Of a stretch of DNA of 64,000 bases, positions 8,830 to 17,252 are shown in pieces. The DNA is from Bacteroidetes bacterium 41-46 (GTDB taxonomy: Bacteria > Bacteroidota > Bacteroidia > Bacteroidales > UBA932), in NCBI GenBank assembly GCA_001897515.1, contig MKTA01000015.1:62001-126000 (forward strand), written 5' to 3'. The stretch's first letter is position 1, and each line of letters opens with the position of its first letter. The notes beneath the pieces are model-generated. The model did no database searches and was not told the origin of the DNA. It saw nothing but the letters and a program-made list of their open reading frames with translations. The position numbers and the translations under genes were made by a program.

Positions 8830-9798
8830 ATGGAGCATTTTAAAAAATCCATATTGAAATTCGCACTCCTTTTGATGCTTGTAAACGGGGTTATATTCCT
8901 TGTGAAGTTTCTTCTCTTCATGGATTACTACAGGCACTCTGAAGAAAACTCATCATACCTTCTGGCCGATTCGCACGGATGGTACCTTGGTGATGAGACA
9001 GAGAGGATAGGTGTTACTAACTTCTCTTACTATAGTGATTCTTATATAGATACTGAAAGAAAGCTAAACTATCTTATTGCCCGGGGAGATGTTGACACGA
9101 TCTACATATCAGCTGATGACCACACCCTCAGCCCATACAGAGAGATCTCTAACAATGGATATAAATCAGTGAAATATGAATACACTCAGGACGGATATGA
9201 ACTATCAGATTTTGCTCTGTATAAATTACAGCATTATATTGTTTTGTTTGATCCAAACATCAGAGCAATCATATCACACTTTTTTAATGAGCAGTCGGAG
9301 AGGTTACTGGACTTAAACGAAGAGGACAAAGAGGATGTTAATGATCTCCCCTGGGATAAACTGAGTGAAAAAGAGAGGATATCATTGTCCAGAGAGCGTT
9401 TTTCAGAACAGTTCCCAAATGGCGAGGCTTCAAAAGTGCTTGAAGAATCACTTATGAACATCATTGAGACATGCGAAGAGAATGATATAACCTTAATTGG
9501 TTTGAAATTTCCTCTCGCTGAAGAATATCTGGATATAATTGGAAATTTCTCTTTTGATGCCGACAGTATATTGAAAGCAAGAGGAGTAGAGGTGTATGAT
9601 TTTAGTTCAATTTTCAAACATGAGGATTCAATGTTTGAAGATCCGGATCATATCAAAGATAATGGGGCAGAAAAACTCATAGATTCTATAAAAATTCGTA
9701 ACTTTGGGGAAACCCGGACCATCTATGAAAAATCTCTCTTTAATGGTGGCGGTGCTTCTTTCAGGATGGAGCACGCTGGCGCAGGCTCAGGTCTATAA
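8830..9798 (+). CDS. SGNH-hydrolase-like partner of the MBOAT acyltransferase
   Basis: 322 residues with one N-terminal membrane anchor (about residues 8-32) and an extracytoplasmic domain. ADSHGW near residue 46 resembles the GDSH/GDS nucleophile block, and DPDHIKDNGAEKLI near residue 276 gives the D-x-x-H of block V, so the SGNH catalytic pair seems intact. It is related in layout to AlgJ/AlgX/DltD-type proteins that finish polymer O-acylation. Its last 74 nt overlap the signal peptide of the next gene. The tail after KIRN is Gly/Ala-rich and may reflect loss of an earlier stop codon. Confidence 0.75.
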   Translation: MEHFKKSILKFALLLMLVNGVIFLVKFLLFMDYYRHSEENSSYLLADSHGWYLGDETERIGVTNFSYYSDSYIDTERKLNYLIARGDVDTIYISADDHTLSPYREISNNGYKSVKYEYTQDGYELSDFALYKLQHYIVLFDPNIRAIISHFFNEQSERLLDLNEEDKEDVNDLPWDKLSEKERISLSRERFSEQFPNGEASKVLEESLMNIIETCEENDITLIGLKFPLAEEYLDIIGNFSFDADSILKARGVEVYDFSSIFKHEDSMFEDPDHIKDNGAEKLIDSIKIRNFGETRTIYEKSLFNGGGASFRMEHAGAGSGL

Positions 9799-10867
9799 GA
9801 CCGGAGGATATCAATTTTCCGAAACTGTTTCCATAAAAGCAACTCCCGTTAAGAACCAGGCCGTTACAGGCACTTGCTGGTCATTTACAGTTACCTCTTT
9901 TCTTGAGTCTGAGCTGCTCAGAACCGGAAAGGGTGAGTTTGACATCTCGGAGATGCATACTGTAAGGTACAACTACATAAACAGACTACAAGACAACTAT
10001 TTAAAAAGAGGAGCAGGAAATCTGGGAGAGGGGAGCCTGGCACATATGGCACTTAATGTCATAAAGACTTATGGAATGGTACCAGAAAGCATATACAACG
10101 GGATTAACTACAATTCAATTACACATAACCATGATGAACTTAACAGATATATCAATGCTGTTGCAGATATATCTGTTAAGATTAAGCAGAGAAGTCCTGA
10201 ACATTATAAACTGGTTGAGTCTATTCTGGATATATACCTGGGACCAAAACCTGAAAAATTCACCTATAAAGGCAAAGATTATTCACCAATTAGTTTCTTC
10301 AACAGTTTAGGACTGAATCTAGATGATTATGTAGAAATAACAAGCTTTTCACACCATCCATGGTACTCTTGTTTTGTTCTAGAAATACCTGACAATTGGG
10401 ATGGTGGAAAATTCTACAATCTCCCTCTTGACGAATTTATAGAGGTTATCGACAACTCTCTTGCAAAAGGATACTCTGTTTGCTGGGATGGGGACATGAG
10501 CGAGAAAAGCTACTCAGACAGAATGGGTGTGGCAGTTAACGCAACTGTAGAGGAATTAAATAGTGAAGAGGGCAAGGAGCTCTCATTCAACAGGATTTAT
10601 AAAGAGGCTGAGGTAACACAAAAGAGCAGGCAAGAGGGTTTTGAAACCTTTGTTACGACAGATGTGCATCTAATGCATCTGACAGGAAGGGCCACTGATC
10701 AAAACGGGACTGTTTACTACAAGGTAAAAAACTCCTGGAAGCCCGAAATCAACACATTTGGAGGATATAATTTTTTATCTGAAAAATTTGTCAGAGCAAA
10801 GACCATCTCAATAATGGTACACAAAGCGGCGATTCCTGAACCAATCAGGAAAAAACTTGGCATTTAG
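9725..10867 (+). CDS. Secreted C1 (papain-fold, bleomycin-hydrolase/PepC-like) cysteine peptidase
   Basis: The ORF opens at 9704, but MKNLSLMVAVLLSGWSTLAQAQ from 9725 is a clear signal peptide, so I choose that start (380 residues). The C1B set is complete: oxyanion glutamine and nucleophile in PVKNQAVTGTCWSF, histidine in the DVHLMHLTG region, and asparagine in VKNSW. The body matches the aminopeptidase C/bleomycin-hydrolase layout, for example SEMHTVRYNYINRLQDNYLKRGAGNLGEGSLAHMALNVI-like segments. PepC is usually cytoplasmic, while Bacteroidetes also carry exported versions like this one. A likely role is peptide trimming in the periplasm or outside. Confidence 0.88.
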   Translation: MKNLSLMVAVLLSGWSTLAQAQVYKTGGYQFSETVSIKATPVKNQAVTGTCWSFTVTSFLESELLRTGKGEFDISEMHTVRYNYINRLQDNYLKRGAGNLGEGSLAHMALNVIKTYGMVPESIYNGINYNSITHNHDELNRYINAVADISVKIKQRSPEHYKLVESILDIYLGPKPEKFTYKGKDYSPISFFNSLGLNLDDYVEITSFSHHPWYSCFVLEIPDNWDGGKFYNLPLDEFIEVIDNSLAKGYSVCWDGDMSEKSYSDRMGVAVNATVEELNSEEGKELSFNRIYKEAEVTQKSRQEGFETFVTTDVHLMHLTGRATDQNGTVYYKVKNSWKPEINTFGGYNFLSEKFVRAKTISIMVHKAAIPEPIRKKLGI

Positions 10868-10868
10868 G

Positions 10869-11681
10869 ATGAGACGACCATTTTTAGCAACTATTATCCT
10901 GCTTGTTTGCAGTACAGTTGCGGCTCAAAATGTAATAACAGATACTTTGTTTTCATCTGTCCTTAACAGAGGTGTACCGGTTACAGTAATAACACCCAGA
11001 GATTACGATTCAACTAAACAACATGTGGTTTATTACCTCCTGCACTATTGGGATGGCGACAATACGGCCTATGTAGATATGAATCTCCTCTCCTCTCTTG
11101 ATAATAAACCTGTAATTGTCGTATCACCGTCACTGGGAAATGGATGGTATATAAACAGTCTAGCAAAAAACGGAGAAAGACAGACAGATTTTATTGAGCA
11201 GGAACTTTTTAGCTATATAGATGGAAAATACAAAACTCTTCCGGGACTTCAGGCTATAGGTGGCTCGTCAATGGGTGGTTTCGGAGCTTTACTGATAGGA
11301 TTGAGAAATCAATCCAGATTCAGGTTTATTGCAGATCTTAGCGGAGCCATTAATGCCCCCTTCAGAGGAGTTGAGCCTGATAAATATCTTGAGCCCATAA
11401 TGGGTTTGCTCAATGAGCAATTCGGCAATAATACCGAATACGACATAATGAGGCTTGTAAGGGAGTCAAATTCTGCTGATATGCCGTATATATTTATGGC
11501 AATTGGGACTCACGACGAGTTTAAAACTTTTAAAGAGGCGCACAAGGAGTTGGTTGAGATCCTTGAGAACAAAAATTGTCAATTTGAATTTCACGAGATT
11601 TACGGCGGCCATTTCACCGGAGAGGTTAGATGGGCTGTAATGCCATATATTATGAATTATTTAAGAGAACTAACTTTGTAA
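10869..11681 (+). CDS. Secreted esterase (esterase D / FrmB-like alpha/beta hydrolase)
   Basis: The track starts at a TTG (10857), but an ATG at 10869, one base after the pepC-like stop, gives a clean signal peptide MRRPFLATIILLVCSTVAAQ, so I prefer it (270 residues). The nucleophile elbow is GGSSMGGFGALLIGL. The distal histidine lies in GGHFTGEVRW, and an acid is likely in the preceding GTHDEFKTF block. Relatives include S-formylglutathione hydrolases, acetylxylan and feruloyl esterases, and antigen 85. The exported location favours a carbohydrate or ester substrate over formaldehyde detoxification. It is coupled to the peptidase gene. Confidence 0.82.
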   Translation: MRRPFLATIILLVCSTVAAQNVITDTLFSSVLNRGVPVTVITPRDYDSTKQHVVYYLLHYWDGDNTAYVDMNLLSSLDNKPVIVVSPSLGNGWYINSLAKNGERQTDFIEQELFSYIDGKYKTLPGLQAIGGSSMGGFGALLIGLRNQSRFRFIADLSGAINAPFRGVEPDKYLEPIMGLLNEQFGNNTEYDIMRLVRESNSADMPYIFMAIGTHDEFKTFKEAHKELVEILENKNCQFEFHEIYGGHFTGEVRWAVMPYIMNYLRELTL

Positions 11682-11686
11682 CCCCT

Positions 11687-12919
11687 ATGAAAAAAACATT
11701 CAAGCTGGCACTACCCTGGCAGATTCTCATTGGCATCACCCTTGGAGCCATTTTCGGGATCTTTGCACACGAGTATGTTGATTATGTAAAGTGGCTGGGA
11801 GAGCTATTCCTTCGCGGCCTTAAAATGGTTGTGATACCCCTTGTTTTCAGCGCACTGATAATGGGTGTGTCAAGTATTGGAGAGAGTAAAGATCTGGGCA
11901 GAATTGCAGGAAAAACTTTCCTTTACTATATAATCACCACTGCTATTGCTTCAACACTTGGTCTATTCCTGGTAAATATATTCAAACCTGGTGTAGGTGT
12001 GGATCTTCAATTTAAAGAGAGTGTATCTAACGTTGCTGGCACAAAAATATCTTTTGTTGACCAGTTGCTGGGTATTGTCCCTGAGAATATAATAAAGGCT
12101 ATGGCAGATGGGAATATGTTGCCGGTTATATTTTTTGCAATTATGTTTGGTTACTTTATAACCGTTTCACAGGACAAGACCAAAATTCAGCTCACAGACC
12201 TTTTTAATGGCATATATGAGGTGATGATTAAGCTAACATTCCTTGTTATTAAATTTGCTCCGTTTGGACTTTTTGGAGTAGTTGCAGGTGTTGTTGGAGC
12301 TCAGGCAGGTGACTCTGAAGCGTTAGCCTCTCTTTTTGGCAGCCTGGGTATTTATGCTGCAATTATAGGAGGTGGGTGCATTCTTCACGGGATCGCATTA
12401 CTACCCGCGCTTTTTGCCTCTCTAACAGGCAAAAATCCTTATAAATTCATGAAACAAGTGAGTCCGGGACTTCTTACCTCTTTTGCAACAGCATCATCAG
12501 CAGCCTCTCTTCCTATTAACCTGGAGGATATTCATGTCAAAACAGGTGTCTCCAGGAAGATTGCCAGCTTTTGCCTTCCGCTTGGAAACACGGTAAATAT
12601 GAATGGGACTGCTCTGTTTGAAAGTGTAACAGCAATATTTATTGCTCAGGTATATGGAATTGAGATGACAATCGCCCAGCAGATAATAATTGTCCTGACC
12701 AGCCTTCTTGCCGCAATTGGAGCAGCTGGAATTCCTCTGGCCGGACTGGTAATGCTGGCGGTAGTTTTAAATGCTGTTGGCCTTCCACTTGAAGGAATAG
12801 GACTTGTTCTTGTTGTGCAGCAGCCTCTGGATATGATTCGCTCCGCTGTCAATGTTTGGGGAGATTGTACAGGTGCAGCTGTAGTAGCACACAGTGAAGG
12901 TGAAAAGTTAAACCTGTAA
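11687..12919 (+). CDS. Dicarboxylate/amino acid:cation symporter (DAACS, GltP/DctA-like)
   Basis: The ORF is open from 11630, but the natural ATG is at 11687 (MKKTFKLALPWQILIGITLGAIFGI), 5 nt after the esterase stop; 410 residues. Family signatures: the serine-rich re-entrant loop FATASSAASLPINLE, then LPLGNTVNMNGTALFESVTAIFIAQ and PLDMIRSAVNVWGDCTGAAVVAHSEG, which supply ion and substrate ligands. It imports glutamate, aspartate or C4-dicarboxylates with Na+ or H+. The substrate cannot be fixed from sequence alone. The threonine-synthase-like gene follows after 14 nt. Confidence 0.93.
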   Translation: MKKTFKLALPWQILIGITLGAIFGIFAHEYVDYVKWLGELFLRGLKMVVIPLVFSALIMGVSSIGESKDLGRIAGKTFLYYIITTAIASTLGLFLVNIFKPGVGVDLQFKESVSNVAGTKISFVDQLLGIVPENIIKAMADGNMLPVIFFAIMFGYFITVSQDKTKIQLTDLFNGIYEVMIKLTFLVIKFAPFGLFGVVAGVVGAQAGDSEALASLFGSLGIYAAIIGGGCILHGIALLPALFASLTGKNPYKFMKQVSPGLLTSFATASSAASLPINLEDIHVKTGVSRKIASFCLPLGNTVNMNGTALFESVTAIFIAQVYGIEMTIAQQIIIVLTSLLAAIGAAGIPLAGLVMLAVVLNAVGLPLEGIGLVLVVQQPLDMIRSAVNVWGDCTGAAVVAHSEGEKLNL

Positions 12920-12933
12920 TTTCTTATAATAAA

Positions 12934-14034
12934 ATGGATTGTGTTTTTATCTGCCCCTCATGCGGGGCAAAATATCCTGTTTCCAGAGAGGTTTGGCGTT
13001 GTGAGTGCGGGAACTATCTTGATTTAGATTATCACCCTGTCCCTGACAGGTCAAAAATAGACTTAAGTGACAGAAGTTTCTGGCGTTATAGTCATGTATT
13101 GCCGCTGAATGATCTAAAAAATGCTATATCATACGGGGAGGGTGGAACTCCTCTTGTTGATATGGAGATTAAAGGAGTACCATTTCTTGGAAAAATGGAT
13201 TTTATGCTGCCCTCTGGTTCTTTTAAAGATAGAGGTGCCTCACTAATGATCAGTAAATGTAAGGAGATGGGAATAGAGGAGATTGTAGAGGACTCCTCCG
13301 GAAATTCGGCCTGCTCAGTCTCTGCATATTGTGCCAGGGGAGGTATTAAAGCGAACATCTATATGCCGGCAGGAAACTCTTCCGCCAAATCCATTCAGGC
13401 GGCTTCATACGGATCAGAAATACACCTAATAGAGGGTAACCGGATTGATTGTGCCAACGCTGCTCTGGAGGCTGCAAAAATGTCCTACTATGCTGCTCAC
13501 GCCTGGAATCCCTTCTTTATACATGGTACAAAGACTATTATTTATGAGATAGTGGAACAGCTTGGATGGAGAGCTCCTGACTCAATTTTTATCCCGGTTG
13601 GTAGTGGATCTCAAATAATTGGTGTATATTTAGGTTTAGTGGAGATGATGGAGGCCGGGATTATTGATAAGATGACTCGCCTCATAGCTGTCCAGAGCAA
13701 TAAGTGCTCTCCTCTTAAGGACTTTGTTGAGGGCAGAGAGACCCCAATCTCTGCAAGAAATCCATCAATTGCGGAGGGAATAGCAATCCACAGGCCTGTA
13801 AGATTGAGACAGATTATTGATGTTGTTCAGAAGACAGGTGGAGATTTTATTACTGTGGATGACAATGAGATTATTGCAGCAATGAAGGTCTCAGCAAGGC
13901 AGGGGGTATATATTGAGCCTACATCAGCAAGTGCGGTGGCTGCTGTATTGAAGGACAAAAGCACTAATGCAGCTAAAGAGGTGAGAGTTGTTTCTCTGAC
14001 CGGAACAGGGCTTAAGAGCTCTTATAAATTTTGA
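12934..14034 (+). CDS. thrC: Threonine synthase-like PLP enzyme with N-terminal zinc ribbon
   Basis: 366 residues, fold type II PLP enzyme. An N-terminal zinc-ribbon-like segment (CPSCGAKYP...WRCECG) precedes the catalytic domain. The PLP lysine is in PSGSFKDRGA (about K98), the phosphate-binding glycines are in PVGSGSQIIG, and the C-terminal SLTGTGLKSS loop is present. This is the shorter archaeal/Bacillus-like threonine synthase type, which converts O-phosphohomoserine to threonine. Related enzymes use other beta/gamma-elimination substrates, so exact specificity is inferred. The symporter immediately upstream may supply aspartate-family precursors. Confidence 0.82.
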   Translation: MDCVFICPSCGAKYPVSREVWRCECGNYLDLDYHPVPDRSKIDLSDRSFWRYSHVLPLNDLKNAISYGEGGTPLVDMEIKGVPFLGKMDFMLPSGSFKDRGASLMISKCKEMGIEEIVEDSSGNSACSVSAYCARGGIKANIYMPAGNSSAKSIQAASYGSEIHLIEGNRIDCANAALEAAKMSYYAAHAWNPFFIHGTKTIIYEIVEQLGWRAPDSIFIPVGSGSQIIGVYLGLVEMMEAGIIDKMTRLIAVQSNKCSPLKDFVEGRETPISARNPSIAEGIAIHRPVRLRQIIDVVQKTGGDFITVDDNEIIAAMKVSARQGVYIEPTSASAVAAVLKDKSTNAAKEVRVVSLTGTGLKSSYKF

Positions 14035-14054
14035 ATAAACCAAAACTAAATAGT

Positions 14055-14591
14055 ATGAGGAGATTAACACTTACATTTATTATCGCAATGACCACACTGC
14101 TGGTTGCCTGCAACAATCCCGCAAAAGAGAGTGCAGAGCAAATAGTTGCCGAGAATGAAACTATAGTGGAGTTTCGCGACTATGGAGCCGAGCCTTTTGT
14201 ATTTGACATAGAGGCTTACACACTAAAGAATGAGACATTCCGGCAAGCTCTTTGGACAGGAAAAAATCTTCAGCTTACCCTTATGAAGATCATGCCGGGA
14301 GAGGATATCGGACTGGAGCAGCACAATGAACTTGACCAGTTTTTGAGAATTGAATCCGGAAAAGGGGTTGTCTATATGGGTGACCATAAGGATAGTCTTA
14401 CTTTTCAGGCCAATGTTCAAGATGATTTCTCGGTTATGATTCCTGCCGGGAAATGGCATAATCTTGTAAACACCGGAGAAGAGCCTCTCTTGCTCTACTC
14501 AATTTATGCCCCAGCCGAACATCCTTTTGGAACTGTCCATGCAACAAAAGCTGAGGCAATAGAGGCAGAGAAAAATCATCTTCATAAGTAA
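14055..14591 (+). CDS. Cupin-domain lipoprotein
   Basis: The track opens at a TTG (14031) overlapping the previous stop, but the ATG at 14055 gives a proper lipoprotein signal, MRRLTLTFIIAMTTLLVAC (lipobox LLVAC), so I use it (178 residues). The rest is one cupin_2 barrel: motif 1 GEDIGLEQHNELDQFLRIESGKG and motif 2 VMIPAGKWHNLVNTGEEPL, with metal-ligand His/Glu/His. Similar small cupins are annotated as mannose-6-phosphate isomerase-like, often without known activity. It is likely anchored in the envelope; function unknown. Confidence 0.85.
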   Translation: MRRLTLTFIIAMTTLLVACNNPAKESAEQIVAENETIVEFRDYGAEPFVFDIEAYTLKNETFRQALWTGKNLQLTLMKIMPGEDIGLEQHNELDQFLRIESGKGVVYMGDHKDSLTFQANVQDDFSVMIPAGKWHNLVNTGEEPLLLYSIYAPAEHPFGTVHATKAEAIEAEKNHLHK

Positions 14592-14619
14592 TTATTAATA
14601 ACATTTTAAACACACGAGA

Positions 14620-14856
14620 ATGAATCCAAAAATTGCAAAAAAGGGGCCCTTCAAGGTAGCTCTTGAGGAGGGGAAAAGCTATCACTGGTGCGCATGCGGA
14701 GAGAGTAAGAATCAGCCGTTCTGTGATGGATCTCACAAAGGAAGCGGAATTACTCCCGTGAATTTTAAACCCGAAAAGAGTGGCGAAAACTATCTTTGCG
14801 GTTGCAAGCACTCAAAAAATAAACCATTCTGCGACGGATCACACAATTCTCTTTAA
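14620..14856 (+). CDS. CDGSH-type iron-sulfur protein with two clusters
   Basis: 78 residues carrying two CDGSH motifs: CACGESKNQPFCDGSH and CGCKHSKNKPFCDGSH. Each has the C-x-C...C-x3-H ligand set that binds a redox-active, labile [2Fe-2S] cluster. The double-motif small form is common in bacteria and probably works in electron transfer or iron-sulfur/redox sensing. It follows the cupin gene by about 30 nt and converges on pabC with a 4-nt stop overlap. Cytoplasmic, no signal peptide. Confidence 0.93.
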   Translation: MNPKIAKKGPFKVALEEGKSYHWCACGESKNQPFCDGSHKGSGITPVNFKPEKSGENYLCGCKHSKNKPFCDGSHNSL

Positions 14857-15449
14857 AAGATGATCTTCTCTACAGGGGTAAGATTTAGCATTGAATTTAT
14901 CAGATAGACCTTGTCATATCTTTTGATATCGCAGGGTCTTATCTTTTTTTCAGATATCAGACCCTGTTCCAGGAACTTCTCCCTTTTTGTTCCTGCGAGC
15001 AAGGGTGAATCTGGTGTGTACAGAATGCCATCCTTTTCAAAGATTACATTGCAATAAGATGTATCGGTAATAAGCCCATTTTTTACAATAAGTACATCAT
15101 CGCACTGCTCTCTTTGTTTATACAGAGTCTCAATAGAGCCTCTCTCTTCAAATTTGAACGAGTAATCAATATTGTTATCCTCCACAATTTTTAAACTATT
15201 AACCTGTCTGGCATAGTAAGGTTCAATTGTATGAGATATTATTATATCTGAGTATATTATCCTAAGTTTAAATACCCCTTTTGATACCAACCTCTCCGCC
15301 CCCTTTATAGCCTCATTGCAATACCTGTCAAGATCAGGAGCTGGCACATCTCCCCAATGAAATGAAATTGTTCTCGCAACTCTTCTGTTGTGATAAACCA
15401 AATCTTGTACGCTTCCCTTCTCAATTCTTATTGATTCTATAAATTTCAT
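14853..15449 (-). CDS. pabC: Aminodeoxychorismate lyase (class IV PLP aminotransferase)
   Basis: 198 residues, short for the class IV fold (usually 250-290). It releases pyruvate and p-aminobenzoate from aminodeoxychorismate for folate synthesis. Motifs include YHNRRVART near the start, GLITDTSYCNVIFEKDG (the class IV glycine/Thr/Ser block) and SPLLAGTKREKFL. The candidate PLP lysine is in VFKLRIIYSD. Assignment leans on context: it is coupled by a 4-nt overlap to pabB and next to pabA. Branched-chain aminotransferase relatives are longer, so pabC is the best call. Confidence 0.85.
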   Translation of the reverse strand: MKFIESIRIEKGSVQDLVYHNRRVARTISFHWGDVPAPDLDRYCNEAIKGAERLVSKGVFKLRIIYSDIIISHTIEPYYARQVNSLKIVEDNNIDYSFKFEERGSIETLYKQREQCDDVLIVKNGLITDTSYCNVIFEKDGILYTPDSPLLAGTKREKFLEQGLISEKKIRPCDIKRYDKVYLINSMLNLTPVEKIIF

Positions 15450-16444
15450 AAAGTATTTAGGGGTAGATATATTTTTTTTATCATCTCTGAATACTCCTCA
15501 TCTGCACGGCTATTTATTGTAATTCCTCCGCCACTTCTGTAATATGTCTCTCCGTTGTTGGCAAACTCAAGAAACCTTATCAGCACGGCTGAGTCCAGAA
15601 CTCTCCCGTCAAAAAGACCGGCAACTCCTGTATAGTATCCCCTGGGGATAACCTCGGCCTCTGCAATTAGATCCACTGTAGCCTTTTTGGGAGCTCCTGA
15701 AATTGAACCTGCCGGTAAGAGTGAGGTAACCAATTGACCGTAGGAGTTATTATAACAGGCTTTAATCCTTCCTCTGATATCTGAACTTACCTGAAGTATC
15801 TCTCCTCTGTCTGTCAGTATTTTATCAATATATCTGTATCTTTCAACCCATACCTCATCAGAAACAATACCCAGGTCGTTTCTTATCAGATCCACAATTG
15901 TTGCGTGTTCGCAACTCTCCTTATAGTCATTAAGAATTCTATTCTCCGCATCTGGAAGAGCCGCGTCAATAGTACCCTTCATTGGATATGATGATATAAT
16001 TCCATCCTCTATCTTAACAAACCTTTCAGGGGAGAAGCATAGAAATACTCCCGGAATATAAAGGGCAAATGGAGAGTGAGTTGATTTAAGAACCTCCTCT
16101 CTTTCCATTGACAACATTATCTTGCTCCGGCATGTCAGGTTAGCCAGATATGAATCTCCTCGCTTCAGGCCATTGAGGATGATATTAAATTTACTTTTGT
16201 ACTCTTCAAACTGGTCTGTTGATATAATTTTTAACCCCTCATCTGTTAGATTTGCCAAAATATCTCTTTTGCAGTTTGTCCCGTTGCCAAATTTATATTT
16301 TATCTCATTTTGACCCTCAGGTTCAGGTATAAAAAAAGCAGAGTCCATCTCGTAATTAAACCCAAATAGAAAAGGGAGGCCCATAGATGAATATTTATCC
16401 ATCAAGTCAGACACCTCTGCCGGAGTAAAAAAGATTTTTTGCAT
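15446..16444 (-). CDS. pabB: Aminodeoxychorismate synthase component I
   Basis: 332 residues, chorismate-binding enzyme. It aminates chorismate with ammonia from PabA. Signatures of the chorismate-utilising family are clear: SPERFVKIEDGIISSYPMKGTIDA, KESCEHATIVDLIRNDLGIVS, LLPAGSISGAPKKATVDLI and the terminal YRSGGGITINSRADEEYSEM. It is shorter than E. coli PabB (about 450) because the N-terminal tryptophan-binding-like region is reduced, common in Bacteroidetes. It is divergent from pabA across a 35-nt gap. Confidence 0.93.
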   Translation of the reverse strand: MQKIFFTPAEVSDLMDKYSSMGLPFLFGFNYEMDSAFFIPEPEGQNEIKYKFGNGTNCKRDILANLTDEGLKIISTDQFEEYKSKFNIILNGLKRGDSYLANLTCRSKIMLSMEREEVLKSTHSPFALYIPGVFLCFSPERFVKIEDGIISSYPMKGTIDAALPDAENRILNDYKESCEHATIVDLIRNDLGIVSDEVWVERYRYIDKILTDRGEILQVSSDIRGRIKACYNNSYGQLVTSLLPAGSISGAPKKATVDLIAEAEVIPRGYYTGVAGLFDGRVLDSAVLIRFLEFANNGETYYRSGGGITINSRADEEYSEMIKKIYLPLNTL

Positions 16445-16449
16445 CAGGA

Positions 16450-16475
16450 CAAATTTAACAAAATATATACTTTTG
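16450..16475. promoter_or_regulatory. Back-to-back -7 boxes for pabB and pabA
   Basis: The 35-nt divergent gap holds two TAnnTTTG matches. TAAATTTG on the minus strand (16450-16457) ends 5 nt before the pabB ATG. TACTTTTG on the plus strand (16468-16475) ends 4 nt before the pabA ATG. Both transcripts would be leaderless or nearly so. Neither has an evident -33 TTTG. Confidence 0.45.
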
Positions 16476-16479
16476 CAGA

Positions 16480-17100
16480 ATGAAGAGAATATTACTTATT
16501 GACAATTATGACTCCTTTACTTATAACGTTCTTCACCTGCTTGAAAGGGCGTGCGGGGTTCCTGTTGATATAGTAAAAAATGATTCAATCCCATTCTTTA
16601 AAATAGGCACATACAGCCACATAGTATTTTCTCCCGGGCCCGGGACTCCTTCTGAATGGAGCGTTTTAAGAGAGGTCATTGATTTGTGCAAAGAGAGTCA
16701 CGCTATCCTTGGTATATGTTTGGGACATCAGGCAATAGCTGAATATTTCGGGGCTAAACTAATAAATTTAGAGAGACCTTTGCATGGTCATATAAGTTCT
16801 TTGACAATTGACATTGAAGACCCGGTTCTTGGGTTGCTGTCAAAAAGGAATCAGGCTTATAATCACTTTAATGTTGGGTTATATCACTCTTGGGCAGTAG
16901 ATATTTCTTCATTAAATAACAATTTGAAAGCAGGAGCGGTAAATGAGCTCGGAATTGTGATGACATTGTACCATAAAGTTTTTAGCATTTATGGTGTTCA
17001 GTTCCACCCCGAATCTATTAATACTGAGCGTGGTGAAGAGATTATAAGGTCATGGTGGGAGAGTACAGCAACTACCAGTCGTATAAACCAAGCATGGTAG
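16480..17100 (+). CDS. pabA: Aminodeoxychorismate/anthranilate synthase glutamine amidotransferase subunit
   Basis: 206 residues, class I glutamine amidotransferase that supplies ammonia to PabB. It opens MKRILLIDNYDSFTYN, then has the oxyanion SPGPGTPSE region, the catalytic cysteine in GICLGHQAIAEYFGA and the His-Glu pair in GVQFHPESI. The same protein family also serves anthranilate synthase (TrpG). Position opposite pabB-pabC argues for p-aminobenzoate, though dual use is possible. A small AT palindrome (GTAAAAT-N3-ATTTTAC, 17102-17118) follows the stop; it may be a weak terminator. Confidence 0.92.
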   Translation: MKRILLIDNYDSFTYNVLHLLERACGVPVDIVKNDSIPFFKIGTYSHIVFSPGPGTPSEWSVLREVIDLCKESHAILGICLGHQAIAEYFGAKLINLERPLHGHISSLTIDIEDPVLGLLSKRNQAYNHFNVGLYHSWAVDISSLNNNLKAGAVNELGIVMTLYHKVFSIYGVQFHPESINTERGEEIIRSWWESTATTSRINQAW

Positions 17101-17215
17101 CGTAAAATAATATTTTACACATGATTGATTTCTTTACACACTCTTGGTTCTCTACAATTTAAATCAATTTTATTTAAAACTTTTTTACAAGTTATGCGTT
17201 TTATCAGAAATCTAT

Positions 17216-17223
17216 TATATTTG
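17216..17223 (+). promoter_or_regulatory. Candidate -7 box for the first LruC gene (TATATTTG)
   Basis: An exact TAnnTTTG match lies 29 nt before the ATG at 17253, leaving a short 5' leader. The -33 position does not carry a clear TTTG. Confidence 0.45.
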
Positions 17224-17252
17224 TATGTTAAGAATATGTTAATAACTAAGAG

